From positions 124,001-188,000 of the forward strand of contig CAJQUW010010302.1 in the NCBI GenBank assembly GCA_907163375.1: a stretch of DNA of 64,000 nucleotides, in the 5' to 3' direction. This DNA is from Prostheceraeus crozeri (taxonomy: Eukaryota; Platyhelminthes; Polycladida; Euryleptidae). The position numbers were made by a program, and so were the translations under genes. The notes beneath the pieces were generated by a model. That model was not told the origin of the DNA, did no database searches, and saw only the letters and a list, made by a program, of their open reading frames with translations. Position 1 is the first letter of the stretch, and every line of letters starts with the position of its first letter. Below are positions 34,005 through 45,874 of the stretch, one piece after another.

Positions 34005-34362
34005 AAGAGAGAGATTTGCAATTAGCACGTTAGTGAAACTTCGACGGGCAATTCTTTCATTAAATATTACTTTAAATACACTACTGGCAAATCGCTTAAG
34101 CTAGTGCGCCTGTAATAATTAATAAATGCTGATTTGTTGTGTAGACGGAATGTAAAATAGATAAGTTAAATATTGAGTTGCATCCCCAGTTAAAAAATGG
34201 AAACAGACCTGAATAGCTCTATTTCATCCAATATTAGGAATCATCGGCCTAGCCATGGACAGCTAGAATACTATCTAGAATACTATATTTCTAGCTGTCC
34301 ATGGCCTAGTTTACGTCTTTCAACATCGACACAACTCCTTATTTAAAGTCGCAGCCATGCCA
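34005..34362 (+). repeat. Dispersed repeat family, copy A
   Basis: This ~350-bp stretch recurs in inverse at 45220-45503. Shared landmarks are GAGATTTGCAATTAGC, TTTCGACGGGCA-like and TTTCATCCAATAT words, in the same order. It lies just outside the Tc1 element. Copy A contains an extra small hairpin (34249-34309) that copy B lacks. No protein is coded. Confidence 0.7.
34249..34309. repeat. 19-bp-arm hairpin inside repeat copy A
   Basis: CTAGCCATGGACAGCTAGA (34249-34267) pairs with TCTAGCTGTCCATGGCCTAG (34290-34309). The loop contains a doubled TAGAATACTAT. Absent from the second copy of the host repeat, so it is a later insertion or local duplication. Confidence 0.8.
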
Positions 34363-34379
34363 TCAAGAAAGAGCATAAA

Positions 34380-35930
34380 ACACGAATGATCAACTTTGAT
34401 TGTCTTGATTTCATTTTAGTCATACAGTATTTCAGACATCGGTAGAAAATGCTAAATATTGGAAATAACATGCAAATCTATCATCGACATAAAGAACAAT
34501 TTTCATTTTCTCCTAACGATTATAAAGGAGAAGGGGATGCGATTTTCCACCCACTTGCTTAATAGAATGACATATTGATACCACTGTTCTCCTCATTTCG
34601 GATGAATTATGGCAGTGACTGTTAAAGTGAAAACCTTTGTATTCTCTCATCAGCAGGTCAATCAGCGAATGATAACATTTTTATTCGTTAATGTCATATC
34701 ATTTCATGCATGGCAAAATTTGTAGTCTCACAATTAATAATGTGGCGCTAACATTTGTTTGCAGTCATCAATCATATTTAGTACATGTGTATATTGAAGC
34801 CATATATTCAATAAACTGGTGCATCTTGTTAGCATGATAATCTAAATAATTAAATGGCAAACCTTGTAGTCTAACGGAAATGTATTTAATATCCATATGT
34901 ATGGCTTTCCTTTGTTATTTGCAAGTATGCCATTAGATTATTCAAACACAGCTAGCTGCCAACGCCCAGATTTGTAAGAGTTATGTCTAGTCATACAAAG
35001 CCTGCATGCTAGATCACATGATGCTTCTATTTGAAAGTTGGCGTCATGCTGTTGTTATGTAAGCTCTTTGTTCATTATTTTATATCAGTGTCATGTCATG
35101 AAAAGTGTCAGATATCTTTTTATCCAATGCTTACCATACATGCCACTATTTTCTTTATTTCCTCATATTACAAATGTATTATTTCTTGGATTCATGATAT
35201 ATCGCCAACTCAATTTGATATTGATCGGATGGAATTTTCGAATCTGCTCTTTTATGCTGATTCTAAATTTAATTCTATTAAATTTAAAAATATAATGCAG
35301 CTTGGATAATTTCATCTGCATCGTCTTGACACTCATATTATCTCGCCGAGCCCATTATAAAGATTGAAAGGACAAAAGTCATAAGATGGAACCAGGTCAA
35401 ATTACAAGCGCTAATTGCAACTCAAGTAGAGCTTTCTGAACAATACATGTAAATTGTGCATAGTTTGCATAGTCCCTTTAGTTGCATAGTCCGTTTATCT
35501 TACTTATATCGTGCAGAACGGCTATGCCGCAGCTATAAGCTGATTGACAGGCTGCAGTCTTGTGCAGTTGGCTATAACACATGACCGTGTATTTTCTAAC
35601 TGTTTTTTTCTTGAATTTAGAGACACTTCCAACGGTCACGAAGTCTTGACCGACTTTGGACAATGCCCTGAAGTTGTCATTTAAGGCTTCACTTTTCAAG
35701 AAAGGTAAAGTTTCTTGGAATTGGTGGATTCAAATTAGTGAAAACATGCTGCCGTTTAAGTTAAGCTCAAAAAAATTACCTGTAATCAATATGAAAGCGT
35801 TATTCGTCTAGTCATCGCACCAAAATGATTTTTAGATGTTATGACACAGCCGGAAAATTTCTCTCTTCACATAATATAATCATTCTTAGTTTAAACATAG
35901 TTTAGCTACGGCAGCCCGCTAAAAATGTAC
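34380..35930. other. Gene-free AT-rich DNA
   Basis: I see nothing to support. The overlapping frames near 35031-35309 are hydrophobic and AT-driven. Confidence 0.4.
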
Positions 35931-35938
35931 ATGCTTTC

Positions 35939-37284
35939 CAGTGGTTTTCGAGGCCTTCGCCGCATACCCTGAAATAATTATTTGCGGTCATAAAACAAAA
36001 TGCTTAAATAGTTTTCACTCGTTTTTGACATCATCTTTACGTGTAACTGCACTTCACAGTCTTAAGTCACTACCCTCAAATACGCTCAGCTGTCAGCGCA
36101 CTCAACTGCGGGATCTTCAAGCAATCACACAATGCGCTAGAGATGCTACCAAATGACACTCACATATGATTCTCTTGAATTTGGAAATGTGTTCACAGCA
36201 AATCACACAGATTTGTGTGTTTGTGTATGTGGTAGTTGGATCGCAGTTGGATTTGGCTTCTGCCGGTAGGAACGCAGTAGGAAACACATTCCAACAATGC
36301 GAGAAGAGATCCATTTATAAATTCTTAGATTCAGATAGCAAGAGGCGCAAATTTTCCCTTTTTGTGGCTTGGCTAAATTTTGGAGAGGATGATGACGCAG
36401 CATTCGTCGTGTCTGCGTTCACCAATGAAGGAAGGCTGAATGTCGGAAGGTTGAAAGACGAAGGTTCCATAATTTGATGTGTGATTCAGTCAGTGATATT
36501 CTATGACTTCACTATTTCAAGTCATAATTGATGACATTATATTTATGTCAGCGATTTCATCGACCAGTGGTTATTTTCTACACCGTCCAGTCGTCCGAGG
36601 GATTATGCAGAAAAACTAACCATCGCACACGAAGTTACTGGCGTTGAAATGAAAACTAAACTACTCATAAAACGATTTAGCAGCCCTAAATTTGAGACAT
36701 GTAGTGATTGAATGGCTATAATAAACGCAACAGAGTATTGCGTTGGCGAGAGCTTCCTTGAGAGTAAATGTTCTCTGCAGTAATCTGAGCTCCTTGACCA
36801 AGGCGATCAAGCGTCTTATGAGAAATCAACATCGGATCTTCATTGTCATTTTACGTTTAAAATCTCTTAAAAAGGAGTCGAGTTCATCAGCTTAAGGATT
36901 GCATGCTTTTTATGAGACTGTTCAGAAAGGGAGGCTGTCACATAGGACTTATAGTGAATTTTAATTCACAAGCAGTATAGTCGATATTGGTTAGTCTGTG
37001 GACTTCCGTGTAATTTTCATTTAAATATCATTTTCCCGCGTGTTTAATTCTCACATTGCTTCATTTTCATTTCATTCTGTAGTCATGCATGCCAGCATAA
37101 TTTGAATATGCATGTACTTGTACAAGTACGTTTGAAAATTCAGATATTAGATTAAGATATTAATTCAGATTGAAATTAAGATAGCGTCAAATCAAATTGT
37201 TTTATACCGGTCATGCTGTTTGCTGCAGAAATAGGAATCCATTATGGAACGAAGGCCTATGGCGTCGGAGCACGCTACGCTACT
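35939..37284 (+). mobile_element. Non-autonomous hAT element, copy 1
   Basis: The element is 1346 bp, begins CAGTGG and ends CTACTG, with a perfect 8-bp target duplication ATGCTTTC at 35931-35938 and 37285-37292. An 8-bp TSD with CAG/CTG ends is the hAT hallmark. The sequence aligns along its length with 43730-45025. No transposase is recognisable, so it would need an enzyme made elsewhere. Confidence 0.9.
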
Positions 37285-37585
37285 GATGCTTTCAATAATT
37301 TGAATCCACCAATTCCAAGGAGCATTATTTTTGAAAAGTGAAGCCTAAAATGACAACTTCAGGCAGTCCAAAGGCAGTCAAGATTTTGTGATTGCACTCG
37401 AACAGGAGATGTCTCTAAATTCAAGAAAGAAAGGAGTTAGAAAATACGCGGCCATGTTTTATGGCCGACTGTATATTTGGTGCATGGCAGCCTGTCAATT
37501 TCTTGATTCAATATTTGTAACATAAAATTGATAGTGATAAGTACACAATCACGCTAGTCAAACTTCATATGTAGGCTACTTTGTC

Positions 37586-38660
37586 CAGTGGCATACTCTC
37601 CGCGCCTGCGGAGCCAACGGCGCAGGGCGGCAAAAAATCTACTTACCAGCATGTATATTACAGAAAAGTAATATCACTATATTGTATTCATCTTGCCCCG
37701 ATTGTTTAACACAACTTTGCCATTTTTCAAGTCTCAATATCAGATCATGAACGGTCAGATGAATTTTGGATCGCGCGCGGAGCAGCTGTTTCACTCCGTA
37801 ACACACACGACACACATACTTGTTGATGCGCTGTTCCCATTGATGTATCTGATAGTGCACACACCAATCATAGCCGCAATATCGTCTTTCCCTTGCCGGT
37901 AGACATATCAAAACAAAAATCCTCTCTAACCTTCAGCGGTGCTGCAAACTAAATGCTTCAAGCTTTGAGAAATATATTATTATTAGACTATTCCATCAAA
38001 AAAACATAGACAGAGAAGCATGATTTCCGTGTCCTGCCTTCACTACAAGTGTCATACACTTTGACGCTAGTGTATGACGCTCATACATCACACAGAATCA
38101 ACCTCAGAACAGACAAAGCAGATTAGCTTTTTACAAACGTGACGACAATGTGGTGACGTTGGAACAGTGACAACGTGAATGAATACTCAATAAAAGCATC
38201 AATCTGATTGATGTACATCAATGAAGATTCCATAATTTCAATTGTGTTAAGTGATATTCTTCTGAGTGTCAACAATATCATAATCAGTATCAATTAACGG
38301 CTGATTAACCACACCTTTCCCCTGAAGAGTCTATCTAGTATTCGCAGGGAGTAGGCGGAAAATCAACCATTACACACGAAGCTAGGTCAACACGAAATAG
38401 AAGCTATTCATGAAGAAAATAAAAAGTAAGCATATCTTGACAGCTCTAAATATGAAATACGTGAGTGAAAGGCTGTAATACACACAGCAAACTATTCTAC
38501 ATGTTGTGCATTCCTTGAGAGAGATGCTCTGCCTGTTTCTTAGACTAAGATCTCATTAGTCATACTGAGCAATACTCATCTTTCAGGTTGTCATGAGCAA
38601 AAAACATCGCATATTCATTGCAATTTCGAGCTTAAAATCTTAAAATGCTGAAACTTTACT
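37586..38660 (+). mobile_element. Non-autonomous hAT element, copy 3 (diverged)
   Basis: It begins CAGTGGCATACTCTCCGCGC, close to the left TIR of copy 2. From about 38290 it follows the interior of copies 1 and 2 (for example ACCATTACACACGAAG against ACCATCGCACACGAAG), then fades near 38660. The middle is different or rearranged and the right end was not found. More diverged than the other two and probably older. Confidence 0.65.
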
Positions 38661-38664
38661 TTTA

Positions 38665-39005
38665 TATTTTATCTTTCTCAAAATAGGGCTATCGTGAGAA
38701 ATTATGAACCCAAAGTGTTCTGATTCGACATCCCAGAGTGTTCTGATCTCCTGGATATTATTTCTGATGAGTGGAAGGCCTCAAACAACTTTGATCCTGC
38801 CTCAAGTCGATTAATGAAATCCACCGCAATGTCAATCAGAGCTTGGAATCGGTCAGCGAGGTCGCTGATAAAGGCAACTGCTTAGAAATTAAGTGAAGCA
38901 TTTGTAAAGGTGATTTAAAAATATGAATGGTGTGCATTATGGCGACGAATGCATTCTGCATTTAAGAATATTCCATGCACCATATAAGCGAGCAATCTAA
39001 CGCTT
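38665..39005. other. Short unassigned interval
   Basis: A 54-codon stretch without stops (about 38725-38890) reads DIPECSDLLDIISDEWK and then AMSIRAWNRSARSLIKAT. It might be a scrap of a LINE linker region, but there is no catalytic motif to confirm it. Confidence 0.25.
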
Positions 39006-39010
39006 GAATT

Positions 39011-40162
39011 AAGGATGCTATAGGGCTTGGGTTGGGTCACCCCATGCCAAGCGGCTTGTGATTTGCTCAGGTTCACCCAAGCCACAAGCAACCCAAGCAA
39101 GAATTTTGACGACCCAGGCCTAACCATATGCACCATTTCACTGCAATCATTGCGTTCTATGTCCCCCAGAGGGCTTGGATTCCACACCCAAGCCTAACAT
39201 GATGCAAAATTCTAGCCAGCATAGGCCGCATACCATTATTACTACCATACATAAATTATGCCATATAGGCCTACGCCTTAAGCTGCCTGTCATGCACTGG
39301 TACTGTGTCTAGGCCTATCTAGGCCATGTGTTTAGGCCATTCTGTGTATAGGCTATAGGTAACCGGGTAGCATATGCATGGGGTTGGCAGCCAGGCTTAG
39401 GTTCTGCATCACCCCATCAAGGGAAGAGAAATGAATTTTTGGTCCATATAGTCGGGCAACGAATCTAATCTAATTAGCCTATAAGATAAACGCAGGCTAT
39501 AGCAAAAGACGACCGTCATGTTGTTGCATTCTCTATGTCTAGCCTACCCCAATAGCAAGCCTAGATCTACATTAGGGTATAGGCTACGACATACTTATTT
39601 ATTGGTTCTTGACAAGCTTATGAATAATGCTGTGGGTTTGGGCTTATTAAGCACAAGCATTTTCTACGATAAAGCCCAAGCTTGTACTATTAAAGTGTAT
39701 ATGTACATGTAGGTCAGCAGTATATCTTTAGTGTAGTTGATCGATTGACAGTAGCAATATAGAAGACCATGAGACATATATGCGGTGCTATATAGGCGTT
39801 GCTTGCGTAACCATTAATCATGAACTTTATGATCATCAACCAGAGAGCCATTATTCCCTCTTTTCTAAGAATCTCGAGAGAATCACAGCGCACAGCTTAG
39901 CGCTGTGACTGGGTGACAGTAGTAATACAGTAGTAGGTTAGATACTCAATGGAAAATGTGAAATATTTCGAAAAAATAGCACGAGACCGAGAGAGAAAAT
40001 ATTAGGCTTACACAGACTTACAGCAGAAGTTTTACTTCGTCTTTTAGGCTTGGTCTTGAGTTGGACTTGGGTTGGGCTTGGGTTTGACACCCAAACCTTG
40101 GGTCCAAAACCAAAGGAACCCAGAAACCCAAGCAAACCCAAGCAACCCAATTAGCAACCTTG
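39011..40162. mobile_element. hAT-like non-autonomous element with GGGTT-rich ends
   Basis: CTTGAATT occurs on both sides (39003-39010 and 40163-40170), an 8-bp target duplication. Ends read AAGGATGCTA on the left and, in inverse, CAAGGTTGCTA on the right. Each subterminal region holds many TTGGGTTGGG / AACCCAAGC words in both orientations (39025-39185 and 40040-40150). The interior has no transposase. The word arrays resemble subterminal transposase-binding repeats of hAT elements. Confidence 0.75.
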
Positions 40163-40453
40163 CTTGAATTACAGAAAGTGCATTTCCATTGATGGAAAAC
40201 TATTTTTGTTTCGAGTCCACGATATTGTTCACCATAGGCAAAAAGTAGTATTCAAGACTGATTTAGAATAAGGAGTAAATGTTTTGGAAAAGTCAATTTC
40301 TCTGGCGTCAGTAAAAAAATGATAAAAATGAATATAACATTAATATCAAGTTTCAACGAAATAGTATTCTAAATGGAGAAACAGTAACACCCAACGCGTT
40401 TTCCGTGGCTAGAGAGTGTCTCTGTTTGAAAAAACTCGTCTAGTGCTGCTGTT

Positions 40454-41168
40454 GAAACGCCGTATTTTCTCTAATAAACACTGCGGCGTTTATTTGCAAT
40501 CGTGTACTTTTAAGATCTGCGTTTATTAAAATGCACGATTTTCCACTTATGAGATTTTCCTAAATTAAATAACAGCAAGAATTGCAGGCAAATGACCGTT
40601 ACGGAAAAGCATGAATTCAAACTGAGAAACTCATCATGCATTCTTTTACATCACCGACTTATTCATTGATGAGAATGCGTGGTAGCTTCGATGCTGATTA
40701 AACTCAGTGTGGGATTAATTTCTTCGAATTACCGGCGTAGCATTTATAATTGCTGTTGGTTTCTCATGGTCACTTCAAGGCAATGCTCACACTAAACAAG
40801 TGCTGAACTGTACAGGAAGTGCCGTCGAATAAGTTAACGAATCAGATTCTAATTTAGAATCTGATGTCGATGGCGACATGTGAGTTAAATGGCGTTTTGT
40901 ATTATGTAGCTTCTTTTATCATTATATAAACTACTATCGGTGTAATACACATGAAATTAAGCATTCCAGTGACGTTTGATAAATACATGCCTATCCTTTT
41001 TTAGTTCAATGGGCGATATACTGCACCTCGGCACTATTTTCTTAGTTTTTTGTGTCAGACGTGCGGCGCTTATCAAAAAGTAGACCTATAATCTGCGGCA
41101 CATATTAGTGAGTGGCGATTATTGAAAAACTTGCCTATTAAACTCCGGCGTTTATTAGAGGGCGTTGA
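40454..41168. mobile_element. MITE-like element with GGCGTTTATT word repeats
   Basis: The left end (AAACGCC, then CTCTAATAAAC and GCGGCGTTTATT) is mirrored at the right end (CGGCGTTTATTAGAGGGCGTT). Several diverged copies of the word lie just inside both ends (40480-40540; 41055-41145). The middle codes for nothing recognised. No target duplication is certain. Confidence 0.55.
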
Positions 41169-41174
41169 TTTTAG

Positions 41175-42150
41175 AGTGAATAGAACATGTGTGTATATCT
41201 TGTTTGACATTTTTGGAGTTAGTCATCTCTTCTATATGAAAAATTTCAACTTGAACATTAGCATTCCAAATCAAACCGAATTTTTATTTTCTCTTGATGA
41301 CTCCGTTTCGATTTGGTTTATGAGTCCCGAAATGAACTGATACTTTTGGTGAACCGCGCACTCTTATTTATGATTTCAGTGCTAGCATATCGACATGCGT
41401 GAACTGCTAATGCGCTTACGTATTTGTTAACATTTATATCACAATTGACTATCGAAACATATTTTTCTAAATGTTTGAAATCCGTAGTAGGCCTAATTGT
41501 TCACTGAAGAAGACTAATCAGCCTAATGAATTGTAAGGTGAAGTTTATCAAATTATGCGAATTTATCCGTTGTAATTATAGTCAAAGCATTGAATCAATG
41601 GACACTAAAAATCAGCAGATGGGTTCATGTATGACATGACTCCCGAATCCTATAAGCCGGAATCCTTTGCGCAGCAATTTGATCCATCATTTATTTCATT
41701 TCATTCTATTATTAGCTTAATAAAGTGCACCAAACATTACAAGCAACTTATATACTCTATTACAGATTATTCCAAACATGCGAAGAGTAACGCATGTCAG
41801 CATCTTGAATGTGATGCTTACAGCCAGTCATGTAGAATGCATTGGTAGTGTTAAGACTTTAGACGTTTTAAATCAATCAAAGCAATTTCTAAACGTCAAT
41901 AATTTGTTCGCTCATTCCTGTTGCAGCCATAGATTTTTGAACGTCACTCGATTTCTTATGCATGAACTACCTTACTAAAAAATGAAAAAAGAGAAGGAGA
42001 AGTACATTTCTCTCTACCATTTCATCGTTGTCGTAATAAAATGTTTATTAATTATTCACTTTGCTCTCTGAACCATATATCGCGGTTAGTACTCATTTAG
42101 TGACACAGATTATGCTACTGTGGTAGCAAATTTATGCTAAGTTGGCTTCT
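41175..42150. other. Gene-free AT-rich DNA
   Basis: No recognisable coding or repeat structure. Confidence 0.4.
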
Positions 42151-42152
42151 GA

Positions 42153-42206
42153 AAGAGAGAGAGGGAGAGAGAGAGAGAGAAGAGAGAGAGGGGAGAAAGA
42201 GAGAAA
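42153..42206. repeat. (GA)n microsatellite
   Basis: About 54 bp of GA with single interruptions. Confidence 0.95.
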
Positions 42207-42209
42207 CTG

Positions 42210-43720
42210 CACACTCGCCCTGATTATTGTCGAAAAAGAACGTATTCAATCCTGTACCCCAATATCTATGCAACTATAGTCACCTCCTAAAATCGAAGAA
42301 ATCTGCATCCTAAAGCGCGACACACTAGAAAATTTTGTTGCGTGTAGAAGAATGCGTGAACATACTAAGTGAAACAAGAAACACTAGTCGCTACTATCCT
42401 AAAACCTCTTGCGCTAGCTTTTTTTTTTTATTTTTTTATTATAGTATATCGTGTCCAGTGTGTGATTGTGTTTTTAGTGGATTTAGGAGTATGAGTATTC
42501 TAAAATGCAGTACAATTAATTCGTGTTCATGCTGCTCTTATGTCTCATTTTATTCCCTTCTCTTCTGGTCAATGTTCTAGCGTACCAATGAGCAAACCAA
42601 TGTTCGATGTCATGGAAAGAGAAATTAATTGGAGTGATGCAATCAGAATAAAAGTGTTCAGTAATCGCGATGTAACATTGCTGCTGTTCTCCTTTAGATA
42701 TATGTGAATTCTCATCATATAGAACATCTTTCAAATCACATTCTGTTAAATAAAGTAAGGAGCAATAAGAGAATAAAGTGTTAATTCAGAAGCAATTCGT
42801 TGAACAATCTGTTTTCAATTGCTGTTGGCAATGCAATAATAGTGCAACAATATGAAAAGATAAACCAATCTGATGTACAAAATGAAGCCCTAGGATATAT
42901 CATACTCGGAATTTTGAGAATGAGTGATAAGCATATTTTTCAGAAATGATTGTCAGTTAGCTGTGATACAGCAATTCAAAAATTCCAATATTCGTCTTTA
43001 TTTCATCGTTTTATGTTGGACAAGATAAAATGATCTCAAATTACTGTCTCTCTTTCTTGTGAAGACAGTTATAGCGAGAAAAATTTGTCGAAAACAGCTG
43101 ATGGTGGAAATTCCTATTGCTTCTTTTAAGTGTATTCCATTCCAAGTACAACAACATTGTTTAACAGTTAGCAGGCGTTTGATCGATGAGAAGCACTTTG
43201 GATGATGATGACAAAATCCTCGAGAGGAGCGGTAAAAGTTGGAGTTTGAATGATCTAAAGTGCAGTCACGATGATGAAAAGATGAGGAATCGATAGTACG
43301 AAACCAAATTGGTACTTAGTGCATTGAAGTGAAGTGTTAAGTAGAATCTGTCGTTGATGCAAATCATTTTGGCTAAAAATATTGGATGTTGACTAAAACT
43401 ATTTTGTACTCGGAGGCGGAAATCATGACTTAATCCTTAAACAATCCTTAGACCTCAATGCGAAACGGGCAGAACGCGGTCTGACAACTTTTTATTCCGT
43501 CTATATTCTAAAGAAACATTTGATTCGGTTATCTGGAGGCACATGTAGCTGATATCTCATTAATGCCTCGTCCTTTACAGATAATTGAATATCAGAAAAC
43601 CGTCGTTAATTAATTCACGGACAGCAAGCAAAAAAACAGCACAAGCAAGACAGGTCTTCAATTCCTTGCACCTTCAATGACAACCTTATTGAGTTTACAT
43701 TTGACCGGTAGAAAACCGAT
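42210..43720. other. Gene-free AT-rich DNA
   Basis: No recognisable coding or repeat structure. Confidence 0.4.
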
Positions 43721-43729
43721 TGTTAAGAC

Positions 43730-45025
43730 CAGTGGCGTTGTCTCCGTGCCTGCGAGGCCTTCGCCGCATACCCAAAAATAATTGCTTACGTTCATAAAAC
43801 AAAAGGTTAAAATAGTTTTCATTGAGAGCATCTTTACTTTTACATGCACTTTACAAATTTACAGTTTCATGTCACTTCTCTCAAATAAGAGCGCCAGAAA
43901 TAAAAAAATAACAAAGCAATTTATCTATGTGACTGCAGGTATCTTCAAGCAATCACACGAAAGTTCGACTCGTCTTCTGCCGATAGAAGCGCAGTAAAAA
44001 ATACATTGCAACAATGCAAGAAAAGATCTATTTATAAACTCTAAGAAGAATGATGACGTTGAATCGTCGTGTCTGCGTTCAATGAAGGAACGCTATCGGA
44101 AGAGGAGCTCGGAAGTTCCGTACTCGTGCGATTCAGTCAGTGATATTCAATTATTCAAGTTATTGAATATTGGTGATGCTGTTTATGTCGGCGATTTCAT
44201 TAGTGGTTAATTTCTACACCGGCTAGTCGTCCGAGGGATTATGCAGAAAAACTAACCATCGTACCGAAGTTAATGGCGTTGAAAAAATAACTGAACTACT
44301 CTCAAAGGATAGAATATGAGGAGGAGCACAAAAACATTTTAGCAGCCCTAAATTTGAAACATGTAAGTGATTGGCTGGCTATGATAAGCACAGCATAGTC
44401 TTGCGTTGGCGCGAGCTTCTTCGAGCGTGAATGTTCTCTATAGTAATCTCAGCTACTTGACCAAGGCAATCAAGTGTCATATGAGAAGTCAACATGGCAT
44501 TTTCATCGTCATTTCACGTTTGGAATCTTAGGAAAATAGAGTCGAGTTGACGAACAATCAGCTTAGGATTGCATGCTTATTAGGAGGCTGTTCAGAAAGA
44601 GAGGTTGTCACATAAGACTTGAAGTGAATCACAATTCACATGCAGCAGTCAGTGGACTTCAGTGTAACTTCCATTTGAATATTAGTATTTATTTATCATA
44701 TTTTCATTTCATTCTGTAGTCATAGAAGCATTGTAACAGACTTGTGTTGCAATTGTAATTGCGATTTCAATTACGAAATTACAATTGTAATTGCTTTAAT
44801 TACCAATTGTAATCAATTTTAGTTAAGTACCCTAATTTGTAATTGCAGTCAATTACATTCCTTGTGTAATTGACTGAAGTCTGACTTGTACAAGTAAGTT
44901 TGAAAATTCATTGAAATTAAGATAGTGTCTATTTAATTATTTTATGCAGTTCATGCTGTCTGCTTCAGAAATAGGAATCCACTATGGAGCGAAGGCCTAT
45001 GGTCTGGGAGCACGCTACGCCACTG
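43730..45025 (+). mobile_element. Non-autonomous hAT element, copy 2
   Basis: The element is 1296 bp, begins CAGTGGCGTTG and ends CTACGCCACTG, giving an 11-bp TIR with one mismatch. The target duplication GTTAAGAC is perfect (43722-43729 and 45026-45033). It aligns with copy 1 at both ends and through the middle (for example GGGATTATGCAGAAAAACTA in both), with deletions and one extra TAATTG-rich insert near its 3' end. Confidence 0.92.
44730..44885. repeat. TAATTG-rich insert nested in hAT copy 2
   Basis: This ~150-bp run is built from CAATTGTAATTG words in both orientations, with CAGACTT/AAGTCTG words near both borders. Copy 1 lacks it at the matching place, so it arrived after the hAT family spread. 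Probably a tiny MITE. Confidence 0.6.
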
Positions 45026-45128
45026 GTTAAGACATTTGCATATACCGCCTCATATAAATCAGTAGCGATCTGTGAGTCATTTTGTTCCATCAAAGACGCA
45101 CCCGGGAGGTAATAGCACTTGCTAAATA

Positions 45129-45230
45129 AAGTTGCAGCCGTGCCAGGGTAAATTTGAGATTTTCAGTTAGCAAGCTAGTGAAATTAGCTAATTGCAAATC
45201 TCAAATTTACCACGGTATGGCTGCAACCTT
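45129..45230. repeat. ~48-bp-arm hairpin at the end of repeat copy B
   Basis: AAGTTGCAGCCGTGCC at 45129 and GGTATGGCTGCAACCTT at 45214-45230 are the outer parts of two arms that pair through GGTAAATTTGAGATT and its complement, with only a few bases of loop. It joins repeat copy B and may be the terminal structure of that family. Confidence 0.75.
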
Positions 45231-45503
45231 AAAATTAAATAGGGAAGTGTGTCGATGTTAAGAGATGTGGACTAGGCCTGCTGCTAATTCCTGATATTGG
45301 ATGAAATGGCAGTTACTCAGGTCTGCTCACATTTTTTAACTGCGGATGCAACTTCATAATAATATTGTGTCTGCAAAAAGCAGCATTTGTTAATTATTGC
45401 AGGTGCACTAACTTAGACGATTGCCAGTAGCGTGTTTAAAGTGATATTTAATGAATGCCCGTCGAAACTTTATTAACTTACTAATTGAAAGTCTCAAACT
45501 GCA
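45220..45503 (-). repeat. Dispersed repeat family, copy B
   Basis: Inverse copy of 34005-34362. Read on the minus strand it keeps the same order of landmarks without the hairpin found in copy A. It starts about 195 bp beyond the hAT copy 2 target duplication. Confidence 0.7.
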
Positions 45504-45719
45504 GAATGCATTATAATTCTTATTCATACTGCTAAAGCATTTTCTCAGTGGCTGCAAAGCCGCGAAAAGTGACCGCTAATAAGTGAAGCTTTATATGTGC
45601 AGCAACTCTTTTCAGCATCACTTTAGATACATGTATTTTTGATAGAAAAAGCATTTTGTTATCTGATCAGGGGTCTTGAGTGTATGAAAAATGTGTCGAA
45701 GAACAAATTTTAGGAATTT

Positions 45720-45870
45720 TCTGTAGTCCAAACACTAATCGTTTTCTCACGCACATCGGGGCGAGAAGTCTGTGTCAACTGGGCGACTTCCTTTTTTAAT
45801 GTCACCCACGCGTTTTCTGTTGGGTTAATTGATGACTCTGGACACAAGCCGAAAGCAGATTTCTAAATGC
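45720..45870 (-). pseudogene. Tc1-like transposase C-terminal scrap
   Basis: The minus strand reads INPTENAWVTLKKEVAQL, then TSRPDVREK, matching the Tc1 block SPDLNPIENLW..LK..V that holds the third catalytic residue (the Glu is present). Nothing of the upstream catalytic or DNA-binding domains is legible. Confidence 0.5.
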
Positions 45871-45874
45871 ACAG

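Noticed and set aside
35031-35309. Two overlapping hydrophobic frames suggesting a membrane protein
   Set aside because: Both derive from T-rich sequence in different phases, with no conserved pattern.
38725-38890. Stop-free stretch with an AMSIRAWNRSA segment as a LINE linker
   Set aside because: Too short, with no neighbouring endonuclease or polymerase motif.
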